Positions 10,022 through 18,365 are shown, counted from the first letter of the stretch. The stretch: DNA of 57,716 nt from Erysipelotrichaceae bacterium (GCA_017431405.1 JAFRLB010000042.1:1-57716), one strand, 5' to 3'. The notes: a model not told the origin generated them from the letters alone. A program made the numbers and translations.

Positions 10022-10050
10022 ATTATACCACCATAAAAATATTATTTGAA
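10022..10050 (-). promoter_or_regulatory. Promoter of the surface protease gene
   Basis: On the minus strand TTCAAA (10045-10050), a 17-base spacer and TATAAT (10022-10027) preceded by TGG (extended -10) lie about 50 bases before the start codon. An AGGAGG ribosome site follows. Confidence 0.7.
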
Positions 10051-10128
10051 AGATTTTCTGTAAATAATTTTCACTTTTTCTTTTGCAATGTTTAAATTTT
10101 CATTCAATGTTATTTTTCTTACATCTGT

Positions 10129-10134
10129 TATAAT
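10129..10134 (+). promoter_or_regulatory. -10 box of the SRAP gene promoter
   Basis: TATAAT lies 18 bases before the start codon, with no convincing -35 at 17 bases. The transcript leader would be only about 12 bases and has no strong ribosome site, so translation may be near-leaderless. Confidence 0.45.
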
Positions 10135-10152
10135 GATTCTGAGGTATTTAAC

Positions 10153-10698
10153 ATGTGCGGCAGATATGTATTAAGTGAAGAATTGGACCTTTCCATCTAT
10201 GAAAAAATCCTGGCCGATAAGTTCAGTCAGGAAACTTTAAAACTGTGGAAAAGGACTGGAGAATTCTTCCCTTCAGACATCATTCTAACCATTGATAACA
10301 AGAATGAGATTACCTTAATGAAATGGGGTTACGAACTCTTTAACCGCAAGGTAATCAATACCAGAATAGAATCAATCAGAGACAAGCGAATCTATACCTC
10401 TGACTTTAAGAACAACCGCTGTCTTATTCCAGCCTCGGGATTCTTTGAATGGGACAGCCAGAAGAACAAATGTTACTTCCATACGGATAATAACATCATT
10501 TATCTTGCCGGTATCTATCAGAATGCCGATTCAATGAATAACTGTTCAATTCTGACTAAGGAAGCTACTTCCACCAGCAACATTCATGACCGCATTCCAA
10601 TAGTATTGGACAGGCAACAGGCAGCCAACTACCTTAACAAGGCAGATCTTGCTTCTTTGTTCAGTAATGCACCGGTATTTACCATCGAAAGGCCTTAA
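10153..10698 (+). CDS. SRAP-domain abasic-site crosslinking protein (YedK/HMCES family)
   Basis: This 181-residue protein begins MCGRY, so Cys2 is exposed after Met removal and can crosslink to abasic sites in single-stranded DNA. The other active-site residues known in YedK have clear counterparts: Asn69 in NTRIES, Glu99 in FFEW and His145 in IHDRIPIVL. The protein is shorter than E. coli YedK (about 222 residues) but all core blocks are present. It shields abasic sites at replication forks. It is a single gene with its own promoter, divergent from the surface protease, and convergent with a possible small peptide gene that overlaps its 3' end by 20 bases. Confidence 0.93.
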   Translation: MCGRYVLSEELDLSIYEKILADKFSQETLKLWKRTGEFFPSDIILTIDNKNEITLMKWGYELFNRKVINTRIESIRDKRIYTSDFKNNRCLIPASGFFEWDSQKNKCYFHTDNNIIYLAGIYQNADSMNNCSILTKEATSTSNIHDRIPIVLDRQQAANYLNKADLASLFSNAPVFTIERP

Positions 10699-10777
10699 GC
10701 ATTACGCGCCACATTACCGACAGAAAGAAACACATTATAACTATTATATTCAGAAACAAGTAAAGGATCCTTCTCAT
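10679..10777 (-). CDS. Possible 32-residue hydrophobic membrane peptide
   Basis: The frame starts at an ATG at 10777 that follows GGTGAGGTG at good spacing. It encodes MRRILYLFLNIIVIMCFF (1-18), then LSVMWRVMLKAFRW, with a stop that lies inside the SRAP gene on the other strand. The layout (basic N-terminus, one membrane-spanning stretch, basic and aromatic tail) resembles small membrane peptides such as type I toxins or stress peptides. An 11-bp inverted repeat (10761-10837) can pair codons 2-6 with the upstream leader and enclose the ribosome site. I know no homolog, and expression is unproven. Confidence 0.35.
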   Translation of the reverse strand: MRRILYLFLNIIVIMCFFLSVMWRVMLKAFRW

Positions 10778-10837
10778 GTCATCACCTCACCATCATGTTA
10801 ATTCATAATGGCTAATGATCACATAGAGGATCCTTTA
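10761..10837. repeat. 11-bp perfect inverted repeat around the small-peptide ribosome site
   Basis: The arms TAAAGGATCCT (10761-10771) and AGGATCCTTTA (10827-10837) are perfect reverse complements with 55 bases between. On the minus strand the loop holds the GGTGAGGTG ribosome site and the ATG. The same DNA could act as the end-of-transcript structure of the tldE transcript. Confidence 0.55.
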
Positions 10838-10864
10838 ATGTTATCTTAATTTAGCTTAAGAATC

Positions 10865-12148
10865 TTACTCTTCACCGGCAACGGCGACGTCAAATATCTG
10901 AACAGTCTTTGGAACTACACAGTTATTGATCTGTCTTGTTTCCTTTGAAAGATAGATGTGCTTCAATGATTCAGTCATGTTGCAGGTAATTGAACCTCCT
11001 GTTACAGGGGTTACTTCCTTACCGTCAAAGTAGTAAGCCAGTCTGATTTCACCACCGAAGTCACCGGTCATTGGATTCATGATGAAGCTTGAGAACTGAA
11101 TGATTTCCAGATATGGGTCCTGCTTCATTTCTGCAATGCTCTTACTGCCAGGTAATACGACATAGTTATTAGCCGGGATGGCTTCCTTTAAGCCCAGATA
11201 ATAGCTGTTCTTCTGGTCACCCCAATAGCTCTGGTATACGCCATCCTTAACTATGGTAATGTCCTTAGCCGGTACACCTTCAGTTGTAAATGGCAGATTA
11301 TTGGCTGAATATGGTAATTCCTTCTTTAATTCCAAGGTTACCTTATCGCCCTTTGAGTTTTCCTGACAGTCATCACCGACCTTGGTCTGTGATCTTCTGT
11401 TATAAACCATACCCGAATTTGTCTTAGCCAGGAAATAACGGAAGAAGTCACCGTTGTCCAGACTTGTCATAAGAACAGTGGCATTATTCATCTTCTTGGT
11501 TGGCTTTGCCTTGGTTCTGTCCTTTGCATATCTGAACACTTCAAGAATACCGTCAGTAATTTCATTTAATGGCTGATTTGCGAACTTAACTCTGTGATAG
11601 AGTTCAATTTCATGGTCACCGTCAATTGAGTTGATGATTACTTCAGCTTCTTCATCCATGGTATTGAATGATACGTCAACACCTCTTGAGTTAACGATGT
11701 GATAGTAATATTCATTAACAAACAGTTCATATGAATTGATCTTTTCAGTTTCCGTATCCTTAACATTCTGAATGGCACTTACCAGTGTCTTGAGAACATT
11801 AAGCAGCTGATAGTCCTTTCTTTCTTCAACGTACTTGTAATCTGCCGGGATCTCAAAGTATGGGTTCATGGCTAAGGATGCCTGGAACTTCATGCCTTCG
11901 ATCTGCTTCAGGATTTCTTCGTCGCTCTGACTTTCATAGAATTCTCTTGAAGCCTGACCACGTAATTTCCTGCCATCTTCTTCCTTATCAACATATAAGA
12001 ATAAAGTAACATGAGTTGTATCGGAAATACGGTGCTGGTCAAGATCCTGCTTAACAAAGAAGGCCTGATGAGATACGGTAGTACATTCAACTATTCTGTA
12101 GTCATCGACATTGCACTGTCTGACTAATTCTTCCAAACGTCTGATCAT
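10865..12148 (-). CDS. tldE: TldE/PmbA-family subunit of the TldD/TldE metalloprotease
   Basis: This 427-residue protein begins MIRRLEELVRQCNVDDYRIV and belongs to the PmbA/TldD family. The blocks AYYFDG, GGSITCNMTESLKHIYLS and FVNEYYYHIVNSRGVD fit the family. It lacks a HExxxH zinc motif, as expected for the non-catalytic E subunit of the heterodimer. It starts one base after the tldD stop, so the two are co-translated. In E. coli the complex degrades unfolded peptides and matures microcin B17 and CcdA. No peptide-antibiotic genes are visible nearby, so a general peptidase role is likely. Confidence 0.85.
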   Translation of the reverse strand: MIRRLEELVRQCNVDDYRIVECTTVSHQAFFVKQDLDQHRISDTTHVTLFLYVDKEEDGRKLRGQASREFYESQSDEEILKQIEGMKFQASLAMNPYFEIPADYKYVEERKDYQLLNVLKTLVSAIQNVKDTETEKINSYELFVNEYYYHIVNSRGVDVSFNTMDEEAEVIINSIDGDHEIELYHRVKFANQPLNEITDGILEVFRYAKDRTKAKPTKKMNNATVLMTSLDNGDFFRYFLAKTNSGMVYNRRSQTKVGDDCQENSKGDKVTLELKKELPYSANNLPFTTEGVPAKDITIVKDGVYQSYWGDQKNSYYLGLKEAIPANNYVVLPGSKSIAEMKQDPYLEIIQFSSFIMNPMTGDFGGEIRLAYYFDGKEVTPVTGGSITCNMTESLKHIYLSKETRQINNCVVPKTVQIFDVAVAGEE

Positions 12149-12149
12149 A

Positions 12150-13574
12150 TTATCCTAACCTCACTTTCGTCTTAATGTAAGGCCCGCCATCTGATACAAT
12201 GACCCATTCCTTATAACCCTTACCGCAATGACCGTTACCGTTTAATACGGCATCTGTACCGATCATTGTAATGTTGCTTAATAAGTCAGGTACATAACCT
12301 GTCAGAATTACCGGAGTAAACATCTTACCTGTCAGCTTACCGTCTTTGATTTCCTTGGCTCTTGATAAGACACACTGAATGCCCCAGTGCTTTGGATCTT
12401 CCATGCCTGAGTTCATGCCATCTACTAAGAAACCGTACTTAACGGACTTGATCATTTCATCAACGGTATTGGTGCCTTCACCGAAATAGGTGTTGGTCAT
12501 TCTGGTATAGACCTTTCTTTCAAATGATTCTCTTCTGCCGTTACCTGTAGGCTTTACATTAAGTCTGGCAGCACTTAAGGCATCACAGATGCCGCTTACC
12601 AGATAACCCTTATCCAATATCTGGGTACAGCCGCTGATGGTTCCTTCATCATCAAAGAAGTAGGAAGCGGTCTGTTCTACCCCACCGCGGGCACCGTCAT
12701 ACATGTCAGTAATGGTGCTGGCAAGTTTTTCATTCATGTGCTGCTTGGCAATGGCTCTGTCCTTAACGAACATGTCCATTTCAACGCCATGGCCAAATGC
12801 CTCATGAGCAATTAAGCCTGTAGCCTCTGGGGTACAGATGACTTCATATTCACCAGGTTCAATGTTTGGTGCTCCAAACATGTCCATCAGATCCTTATAT
12901 GCTTCTTCAAGCTTTTCTTCCTGTCTGTCGATTATTTCAGAACCAAACCAGCCGGTATCACCGACCATGTTGTACTGAGTTTCGCCATCCTTGAAGGCCA
13001 ACATGGCACAGTTGACGAATGAAACACCCCAGGCCTGAATCAGATCCTTGTTCTTTGATAAGAACAGCTTGCTGTTGAGTTCAGCCTGATATGAAACCTG
13101 ACAGTCTATTATATTGTCCCAGGAAGCGACCTTGTCAGAAAGTCTCTTCATTTTCTTTAAGATTTCATCATTATCAAGATGATACAGTTCTTCAGCTACT
13201 TCACCAGCGAATTCCTTTTCCATCTTTTCTTCATAGACAACCGGTGTTTCCAGTTTTCTGATGCCTAATGAGTCTAATAATTCTGTTTGCTTATCCAGTT
13301 CTGTTCTGATCTTTTCAGCCAGTTCATCAACATTTCCTATTGTTGAAAAAGAGTATTCACTGTAGCCGCCGTTCTTATAAACTCTGACTACGAAGCCTCT
13401 TTCGCCATCACCGAATTCATTAATTGAAGTATTGCGCTGTGAAACCCCAAAACTTGTACCACTGACATCAGTAGCCAATACTGAAACATATTCATAATAT
13501 GGCTCTAATGCTTCAATCAATTTCTTAAGTTCAGGTTTAACACTTAACAGATACTCTGATTGTTTTGCGATCAT
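12150..13574 (-). CDS. tldD: TldD metalloprotease, zinc-bearing subunit
   Basis: The 474-residue protein carries HEAFGH at 257-262, the HExxxH zinc motif of TldD. Other family blocks are SVLATDVSGTSFGVSQRN near the N-terminus and ARGGVEQTASYFFDDEGT, where the substrate strand binds. It is the first gene of a two-gene operon with tldE. A GGAGGAG ribosome site precedes the start. It diverges from rsmG across a 125-base intergenic region. Confidence 0.92.
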   Translation of the reverse strand: MIAKQSEYLLSVKPELKKLIEALEPYYEYVSVLATDVSGTSFGVSQRNTSINEFGDGERGFVVRVYKNGGYSEYSFSTIGNVDELAEKIRTELDKQTELLDSLGIRKLETPVVYEEKMEKEFAGEVAEELYHLDNDEILKKMKRLSDKVASWDNIIDCQVSYQAELNSKLFLSKNKDLIQAWGVSFVNCAMLAFKDGETQYNMVGDTGWFGSEIIDRQEEKLEEAYKDLMDMFGAPNIEPGEYEVICTPEATGLIAHEAFGHGVEMDMFVKDRAIAKQHMNEKLASTITDMYDGARGGVEQTASYFFDDEGTISGCTQILDKGYLVSGICDALSAARLNVKPTGNGRRESFERKVYTRMTNTYFGEGTNTVDEMIKSVKYGFLVDGMNSGMEDPKHWGIQCVLSRAKEIKDGKLTGKMFTPVILTGYVPDLLSNITMIGTDAVLNGNGHCGKGYKEWVIVSDGGPYIKTKVRLG

Positions 13575-13675
13575 AATAAACTCCTCCTGTAATTAATTCT
13601 ATACTGATTAGCCTTCTCTAACAAGCAAATGCCACTTGCCACTTTTTATTTTTCACTATAATATAAGCAGTCTGT

Positions 13676-13681
13676 TATAAT
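13676..13681 (+). promoter_or_regulatory. Extended -10 box of the rsmG-noc promoter
   Basis: TATAAT preceded by TGT (extended -10) lies 18 bases before the rsmG start. A second TATAAT-like element is at about 13657. No clear -35 is present. Confidence 0.5.
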
Positions 13682-13699
13682 TAATTAAGAGGGCAGTTT

Positions 13700-14386
13700 A
13701 TGGATTTAAATAACATTCTGAAACAACATGACATCAGCTTATCTGAGCAGCAGCTTAGTGCCTTTGAAAAGTATGCGGACCTTCTCATTGAATGGAATCA
13801 GAAATTCAATCTCACCAGCATCACTGAGCGCTCAGACATCTATCTCAAGCATTTTTATGACTGCTTACTGCCTGCCATTTGTTTTGACGTGCAGGGAAGC
13901 TTGGCCGATGTCGGTTCAGGAGCTGGGTTCCCGGGAATTCCTTTAAAGATCTTTAAACCTGACCTCAAGGTAACTCTGATCGAGCCAACCGGCAAGAGAT
14001 GTACTTTCCTTAAGGAAGTAATAAGCCAGCTGAACCTAAAGGACATTGAAGTCGTCAACAAGCGAAGTGAAGACTACGCCAGAGAAGGTCATCAGTTTGA
14101 CATCGTTACCGCCAGAGCCGTGGCAGAATTAAACGTATTAAGTGAATTATGCCTGCCATTAGTTAAGAAAGGCGGCCACTTCATCGTCATGAAGGGACCA
14201 AAGGCCTACCAGGAAATAGAAAACGCAGACAATGCGATCAAGACATTAGCCGGGAAGTATGTACGTACTGAAGAAATCAGACTGGACGATGAACAGAACA
14301 GAGTACTTATCGACATTGAAAAGATAAAGAACCACGACGCGAAATACCCGCGTAATTACGGACAGATAAAGAAGAAACCACTATAG
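13700..14386 (+). CDS. rsmG: 16S rRNA (guanine527-N7)-methyltransferase RsmG (GidB)
   Basis: This 228-residue protein matches RsmG in length and motifs: NLTSITE (37-43), the SAM-binding loop LADVGSGAGFPGIPLKI (68-84), and TARAVAELNVLSEL. It adds the m7G527 mark in the 530 loop of 16S rRNA using S-adenosylmethionine. It heads the classic origin-proximal Firmicute cluster with noc, parA and parB downstream. The noc start is 10 bases after the stop, behind GGAGG. The SAM-loop codons create a Noc-site-like palindrome at 13928-13937. Confidence 0.96.
   Translation: MDLNNILKQHDISLSEQQLSAFEKYADLLIEWNQKFNLTSITERSDIYLKHFYDCLLPAICFDVQGSLADVGSGAGFPGIPLKIFKPDLKVTLIEPTGKRCTFLKEVISQLNLKDIEVVNKRSEDYAREGHQFDIVTARAVAELNVLSELCLPLVKKGGHFIVMKGPKAYQEIENADNAIKTLAGKYVRTEEIRLDDEQNRVLIDIEKIKNHDAKYPRNYGQIKKKPL
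13928..13937. promoter_or_regulatory. Noc-binding-site-like palindrome inside rsmG
   Basis: TTCCCGGGAA equals the central 10 bases of the B. subtilis Noc site ATTTCCCGGGAAAT. The flanks match only 1 of 4 outer bases. It encodes the conserved GFPGIP of RsmG, so chance is a serious alternative. Confidence 0.25.
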
Positions 14387-14396
14387 GAGGCGTCAG

Positions 14397-15161
14397 ATGG
14401 CATTTACAGAATTATTAAGAACTGAACGCATAGTTCCAAACCCTTACCAGCCTAGAAAGCAGTTTGATACTGAGGCCTTACAGGAACTGACCGCTTCCAT
14501 CAGAGAAAACGGCCTGATTCAGCCGGTAACCGTCAGAAAGAATGGGGACCATTTTGAATTAATAGCCGGTGAAAGAAGATTCAGAGCCTGTCAGTTATTA
14601 GGCTGGGAAACCATACCGGCCGTAATCATTGAAGCAGATGATGATGAGATGGCTCAGTTAGCCTTAATAGAAAACATTCAGCGAGAAGACCTTTCAGCCA
14701 TTGAAGAAGCCAACGCCTATCAAGAGCTTCTTTCCAGAGGTCACATTACTCAGGAACAGTTAGCCGACAAGATGGGAAAGAGCCAGTCTTCCATTGCCAA
14801 CAAGCTGAGACTGTTGAACCTCTCAGAAGAAGTTAAACAGGCCCTTGTCTCTCACCAGATCTCTGAAAGACATGGCAGGGCAATGTTAGGCTTAAGCAAT
14901 GAGCAGCAGAAAAGAGTTCTGACACACATAACAGAAAACGATCTTACCGTAAAGGATACGGAAAAATACATCAAGAATCACTATACCTTGAATCCAGGAC
15001 GCCGCAATGACAATATTAAATGTTTCGGCGTAAGTACCCGCATTGCCATCAATACAATTCATCAGGCAATCAATTCCTTAAAGAAGGTAAACATGGATAT
15101 CGGGGTCAGTGAACAGGACAACGCAGAGGACTACGTAATAACAATAAGTATCAAAAAGTAG
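14397..15161 (+). CDS. noc: ParB-family nucleoid occlusion protein Noc
   Basis: The 254-residue protein has the ParB fold: NPYQPRKQFD, the CTP-binding arginine patch GERRFRA (58-64), ENIQRED, and a helix-turn-helix around 118-140 (TQEQLADKMGKSQSSIANKL). Its place directly after rsmG and before parA is the place of Noc in Bacillus. A second ParB follows parA, which supports the split into Noc and Spo0J. Noc loads onto DNA near its sites and blocks division over the nucleoid. The N-terminus (MAFTELLRTERI) is short, so the membrane-binding amphipathic helix of Bacillus Noc is not obvious. Distinguishing Noc from a duplicated ParB therefore rests mainly on context. Confidence 0.8.
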   Translation: MAFTELLRTERIVPNPYQPRKQFDTEALQELTASIRENGLIQPVTVRKNGDHFELIAGERRFRACQLLGWETIPAVIIEADDDEMAQLALIENIQREDLSAIEEANAYQELLSRGHITQEQLADKMGKSQSSIANKLRLLNLSEEVKQALVSHQISERHGRAMLGLSNEQQKRVLTHITENDLTVKDTEKYIKNHYTLNPGRRNDNIKCFGVSTRIAINTIHQAINSLKKVNMDIGVSEQDNAEDYVITISIKK

Positions 15162-15172
15162 GCCGTTTATGG

Positions 15173-15178
15173 TATAAT
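15173..15178 (+). promoter_or_regulatory. Extended -10 box before parA
   Basis: TATAAT preceded by TGG in the 55-base noc-parA gap suggests a separate promoter for parAB. No good -35 is visible. Confidence 0.45.
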
Positions 15179-15216
15179 TTTTGATGCATAGATGACTAAA
15201 ACAAGGATGTGAACAT

Positions 15217-15993
15217 ATGGGTAAAATAATGGCAGTGGCCAATCAGAAAGGCGGTGTCGGTAAGACAACGACCAGCATTAACCTGGCAGCCGGACTGGCT
15301 TTTCTGGGCAAGAAAATACTGTTGATCGACTTAGACCCGCAGGGTAATACAACTCAGGGTTTAGGCGCCAGAAACAACATAACAAAGAGCACTTATGATC
15401 TGTTACTCAGAGATACTGACGCTAAGGAATGTGTCAGGTCTTTGAAGATTCCACCAATGGATCTCATACCAGCCACCATTGATCTGGCTGGCAGCGATCT
15501 GGAAATGTTATCGTATAAGGACGGCAGAGAAAAGCTGCTTAAGAACAAGCTGGATCAGATTAGAGATGATTATGATTTCATCATCATTGACTGTCCGCCA
15601 TCATTAGGTTTATTAAATACCAATGCCTTAACAGCCGCTGATTCTGTCATCATTCCTGTACAGTGTGAATACTATGCTCTTGAAGGACTTACCCAGTTAT
15701 TATCAACCATCCGCTTAGTCCAGAAACTGTTTAACCCACAGTTACACATTGAAGGCGTATTACTGACAATGTTTGACATCCGCAACAACCTTTCCACTGA
15801 AGTTCAGCAGGAAGTCCGCAAGTACTTCAAGGAAAGAGTATATAAAGTATCAATTCCACGTAACGTAAAGCTTTCCGAAGCCCCATCGCATGGAAAGAGC
15901 ATATTCCAATACGACATCAAGTGCCCTGGTTCCAGAGCATATGTTGCCTTAGCCAAGGAAGTTATTGAGAGAAATGCACCGGAGGTGAAATAA
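15217..15993 (+). CDS. parA: Chromosome partitioning ATPase ParA (Soj)
   Basis: This 258-residue protein carries the deviant Walker A KGGVGKTT (11-18) with the signature first lysine, the A' block LLIDLDPQGNTTQGL, and Walker B FIIIDCPPSLGL. It binds DNA non-specifically as an ATP dimer. Partner ParB stimulates its ATPase, driving origin segregation and controlling replication initiation through DnaA. Its last base is the first base of the parB ATG, so translation is coupled. Confidence 0.97.
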   Translation: MGKIMAVANQKGGVGKTTTSINLAAGLAFLGKKILLIDLDPQGNTTQGLGARNNITKSTYDLLLRDTDAKECVRSLKIPPMDLIPATIDLAGSDLEMLSYKDGREKLLKNKLDQIRDDYDFIIIDCPPSLGLLNTNALTAADSVIIPVQCEYYALEGLTQLLSTIRLVQKLFNPQLHIEGVLLTMFDIRNNLSTEVQQEVRKYFKERVYKVSIPRNVKLSEAPSHGKSIFQYDIKCPGSRAYVALAKEVIERNAPEVK

Positions 15994-16880
15994 TGCCAAA
16001 AGATGAACATTTAGGAACAGGTTTAGCTGCCATATTCGGTTCTGACAATCTCAGTGATATCATTGATGACATTCAGAACAACAGCACAGCTGCCGAACAG
16101 TATGGCCGTAAGACAACTCTGAAGATAAGCGAAATCAGACGCAACCCTTATCAGCCTCGTCACGTATTTGACCAGACTAAGTTACAGGAACTGGCTGATT
16201 CCATTAAGGAACACGGTGTGTTCACTCCTATACTGGTCAGAGCCAGTGCCAGAGGATATGAATTAATTGCCGGTGAAAGAAGATTAAAAGCGTCTCAGTT
16301 AGCCGGTAAGGAAGAGATCCCGGCCATCATCGTTGATTTTAATGATGAGCAGATGATGGAAGTTTCACTTCTGGAAAACATTCAGCGTGAAAACCTTAAT
16401 GCCATTGAAGAAGCTCAGGCTTACAAGCAGTTAATGGATAACATGGGCTATACTCAGGAACAGTTAAGTAACCGCATTGGCAAGTCCAGAGAATACATTG
16501 CCAATACCTTGAGATTATTAAAACTGCCACCATATGTTCAGAAACTGGTAGAAGACGGTAAGCTTTCAATGGGACAGGTAAGACCTCTTATCACCATTGA
16601 TTCAGAAGACACGGTTAAGACAATTGCGACAAAGACAATGAAAGACGGCCTGTCAGTAAGAGCCGTTGAAAAACTGGTAAAGAGCTTCAAGCAGCCTAGA
16701 ATGCATCTGGAACCATCACCGGTAGCCGATTCAAACATTCTGGATGTACAGAAGAGATTACAGAACAGATTTGCGACAAAAGTAAAGATAACCAACAACG
16801 CCATAACAATTAATTATTCTGACACCGCTGACCTGAACAGAATACTTGATCTGTTAGGCTACGACAGCGAGGAGATTTAA
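15993..16880 (+). CDS. parB: Chromosome partitioning protein ParB (Spo0J)
   Basis: The 295-residue protein has an N-terminal ParA-interacting segment (MPKDEHLGTGLAAIFG, the usual GLG-L peptide), NPYQPRHVFD, the CTP-binding GERRLKA (94-100), ENIQREN and a helix-turn-helix (TQEQLSNRIGKSREYIANTL), then a C-terminal dimer domain. It is a CTP-dependent clamp loaded at parS. I looked for the canonical parS TGTTTCACGTGAAACA and saw none in this window. The gene overlaps parA by one base and the DUF1893 gene by one base, so the three form one unit. Confidence 0.96.
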   Translation: MPKDEHLGTGLAAIFGSDNLSDIIDDIQNNSTAAEQYGRKTTLKISEIRRNPYQPRHVFDQTKLQELADSIKEHGVFTPILVRASARGYELIAGERRLKASQLAGKEEIPAIIVDFNDEQMMEVSLLENIQRENLNAIEEAQAYKQLMDNMGYTQEQLSNRIGKSREYIANTLRLLKLPPYVQKLVEDGKLSMGQVRPLITIDSEDTVKTIATKTMKDGLSVRAVEKLVKSFKQPRMHLEPSPVADSNILDVQKRLQNRFATKVKITNNAITINYSDTADLNRILDLLGYDSEEI

Positions 16881-17257
16881 TGGAAAATGTAACATGTACC
16901 GTCATTAAGGACGGTAAGACATATCAGTCAGACTTAGGCGGTTTAAGACCGTTAATGAAATGGCTTAATGAAGAGCCTGAATTACTTGAAGGCAGTGAAG
17001 TAATCGACAAGGTCGTAGGTAAGGCCAGTGCCATGTTATTAACATATGGCAAGGTCAGAAAGATTCATGGCAAGCTCATGAGTAAGACGGCCGATAACTT
17101 CTTAAATGCCCATGGCATTGAGCACAGTTGGGATGTAATGACAGACTACATTCTTAACCAGGACAAGACAGACATGTGCCCAATGGAAAAGAAGGTTAAG
17201 GACCTGAATGAACCTGAAGAAGCATTCCAGACCCTTAAGCCGATATTCATTAAATAA
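16880..17257 (+). CDS. DUF1893 (TM1506-like) domain protein
   Basis: This 125-residue protein has the DUF1893 signature: LRPLMKWLNEEPELLEGS, then DKVVGKASAMLLTYG, SKTADNFLNAHGIEH, and a terminal YILNQDKTDMCPMEK. The family adopts a cytidine-deaminase-like fold in the TM1506 structure, as I recall it, with no established reaction. The start codon shares its A with the parB stop, so it is translationally coupled to the segregation operon. The 8-bp target duplication of the mobile unit overlaps its stop codon (TAA at 17255-17257), so the protein itself is intact. Confidence 0.85.
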   Translation: MENVTCTVIKDGKTYQSDLGGLRPLMKWLNEEPELLEGSEVIDKVVGKASAMLLTYGKVRKIHGKLMSKTADNFLNAHGIEHSWDVMTDYILNQDKTDMCPMEKKVKDLNEPEEAFQTLKPIFIK

Positions 17258-17261
17258 CTTT
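17254..17261 (+). repeat. Left copy of the 8-bp target duplication of the mobile unit
   Basis: ATAACTTT directly abuts the left terminal repeat at 17262. An identical copy abuts the far end of the unit at 19728-19735. Confidence 0.85.
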
Positions 17262-18365
17262 GGCTCTCTAAAATAATTGGTGGGAACTCCACTGAAGTTG
17301 GTGGACCAGCGATAAGAAAATGAAAGGACCAAGATGCGAAAATCGAGGTCCTTTTAACATGGAGAAAACTATTTTTTAATGTAATGTCCACGCTTCTTAC
17401 CGATTCTTCTAATATAAGGTATTTCCTGTATTTAATAAGCAGTCTGGCAAAGTCATTAAAAACAGATTCTTCACAGTTCCGGTAATCTCTGATCAAGTTA
17501 TCGAATAAATTATCGATATCAGATGTATTACTTTTTGCGGCATTGTCAAAGGTATTAAAGCTTTCTTTTAGTGCACGTAAAGTAGGAAAGTGAGGGTCAA
17601 GATCCATGAACTTTTTTTCTTTCTGAAAAGTGTCGAGATACTGTCCCAGATGAAAGTTGTAAGAAGGGTCAGCGGTATAATCTATGTTAGCTACATTCTC
17701 AAAAAGAATGAATTTGAAGTCCTGCAGAATATTGACCTCACGTGAGTGCTTAATGGATTTAAAGGAAGTGTTAAAAAGGAAGTTGTTTCTCTTTAATTCG
17801 GCATTTTCAATATCCTTATATCTTTTCAAAACAGAGCGATAATAGGTATTAGGGCGGTCAAGTATCCATTTTTTAACATGAAATCCATCAACGATAGCCT
17901 GTGCATTAGGAAAATAGCGGGTAACGTAGTTAATGTAAGGATTGTACATATCACATATTAGGTATTTGACATTAAGGCGTTCTTCTAATGGTATGTGATA
18001 GAAATAGGGCTCTTTATCCTTCTGGCGTCTACTGTTGACGATATCTATTGGCTCACCGGAGATGAAGTCCAGGATGACCATGGGATATTTATGTCTGTAA
18101 TCGAAATTCATCTAGACCTCATCGATAGAAATGACTTCGGTCAGTGGAGCTCTGTCAAACTTGATGGCTGACATAAAAGTATCGTATACCAGTGTATCGG
18201 AAACATTTAATCTTTGAGCAGTCTGATGGACCGTGGCATTTATCTTCATGTTAAAGGGGAAAGTGAAAGGAAGGAATTCTATTGACTTTTCCTTCCTTTT
18301 TTTCGTTCTATTTTATCCCACCAACTTCTCCACTAATTTCCATCCACCAACTATTTTAGAGAACC
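17262..18365 (-). mobile_element. Degenerate ISL3-family insertion sequence
   Basis: This is a 1104-bp element. Its ends read GGCTCTCTAAAATAATTGG (left) and, reverse complemented, GGTTCTCTAAAATAGTTGG (right). They agree at 20 of 22 positions, and each has a second TTGGTGG about 20-25 bp further in. Inside is a broken transposase gene on the minus strand. The size is shorter than a usual full ISL3 element (about 1.3-1.5 kb), consistent with loss of the transposase N-terminus. Confidence 0.8.
17369..18312 (-). pseudogene. ISL3-family transposase remnant (DDE), inactivated
   Basis: The frame opens just inside the right end. It has a helix-turn-helix-like stretch (TVHQTAQRLNVSDTLVYDTF) and then SIDEV, which holds the first catalytic Asp. 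An in-frame TAG follows at once. Translation of the rest gives HKYPMVILDFISGEPIDIV, ICDMYNPYINYV and AIVDGFHVKKW, which are standard ISL3 DDE-domain blocks. Near the end the frame appears shifted. The main frame runs on through the IS end, while the neighbouring frame gives RRIGKKRGHYIKK and a stop at 17369, which looks like a genuine tail. The N-terminal zinc-finger region of ISL3 transposases is missing. The gene cannot make a full enzyme. Confidence 0.8.

Noticed and set aside
13700..17257. Search for a canonical parS site in the segregation cluster
   Set aside because: No TGTTTCACGTGAAACA or close variant was seen by eye. CACGTG-like strings elsewhere (for example near 17740 inside the IS) do not extend to the consensus.
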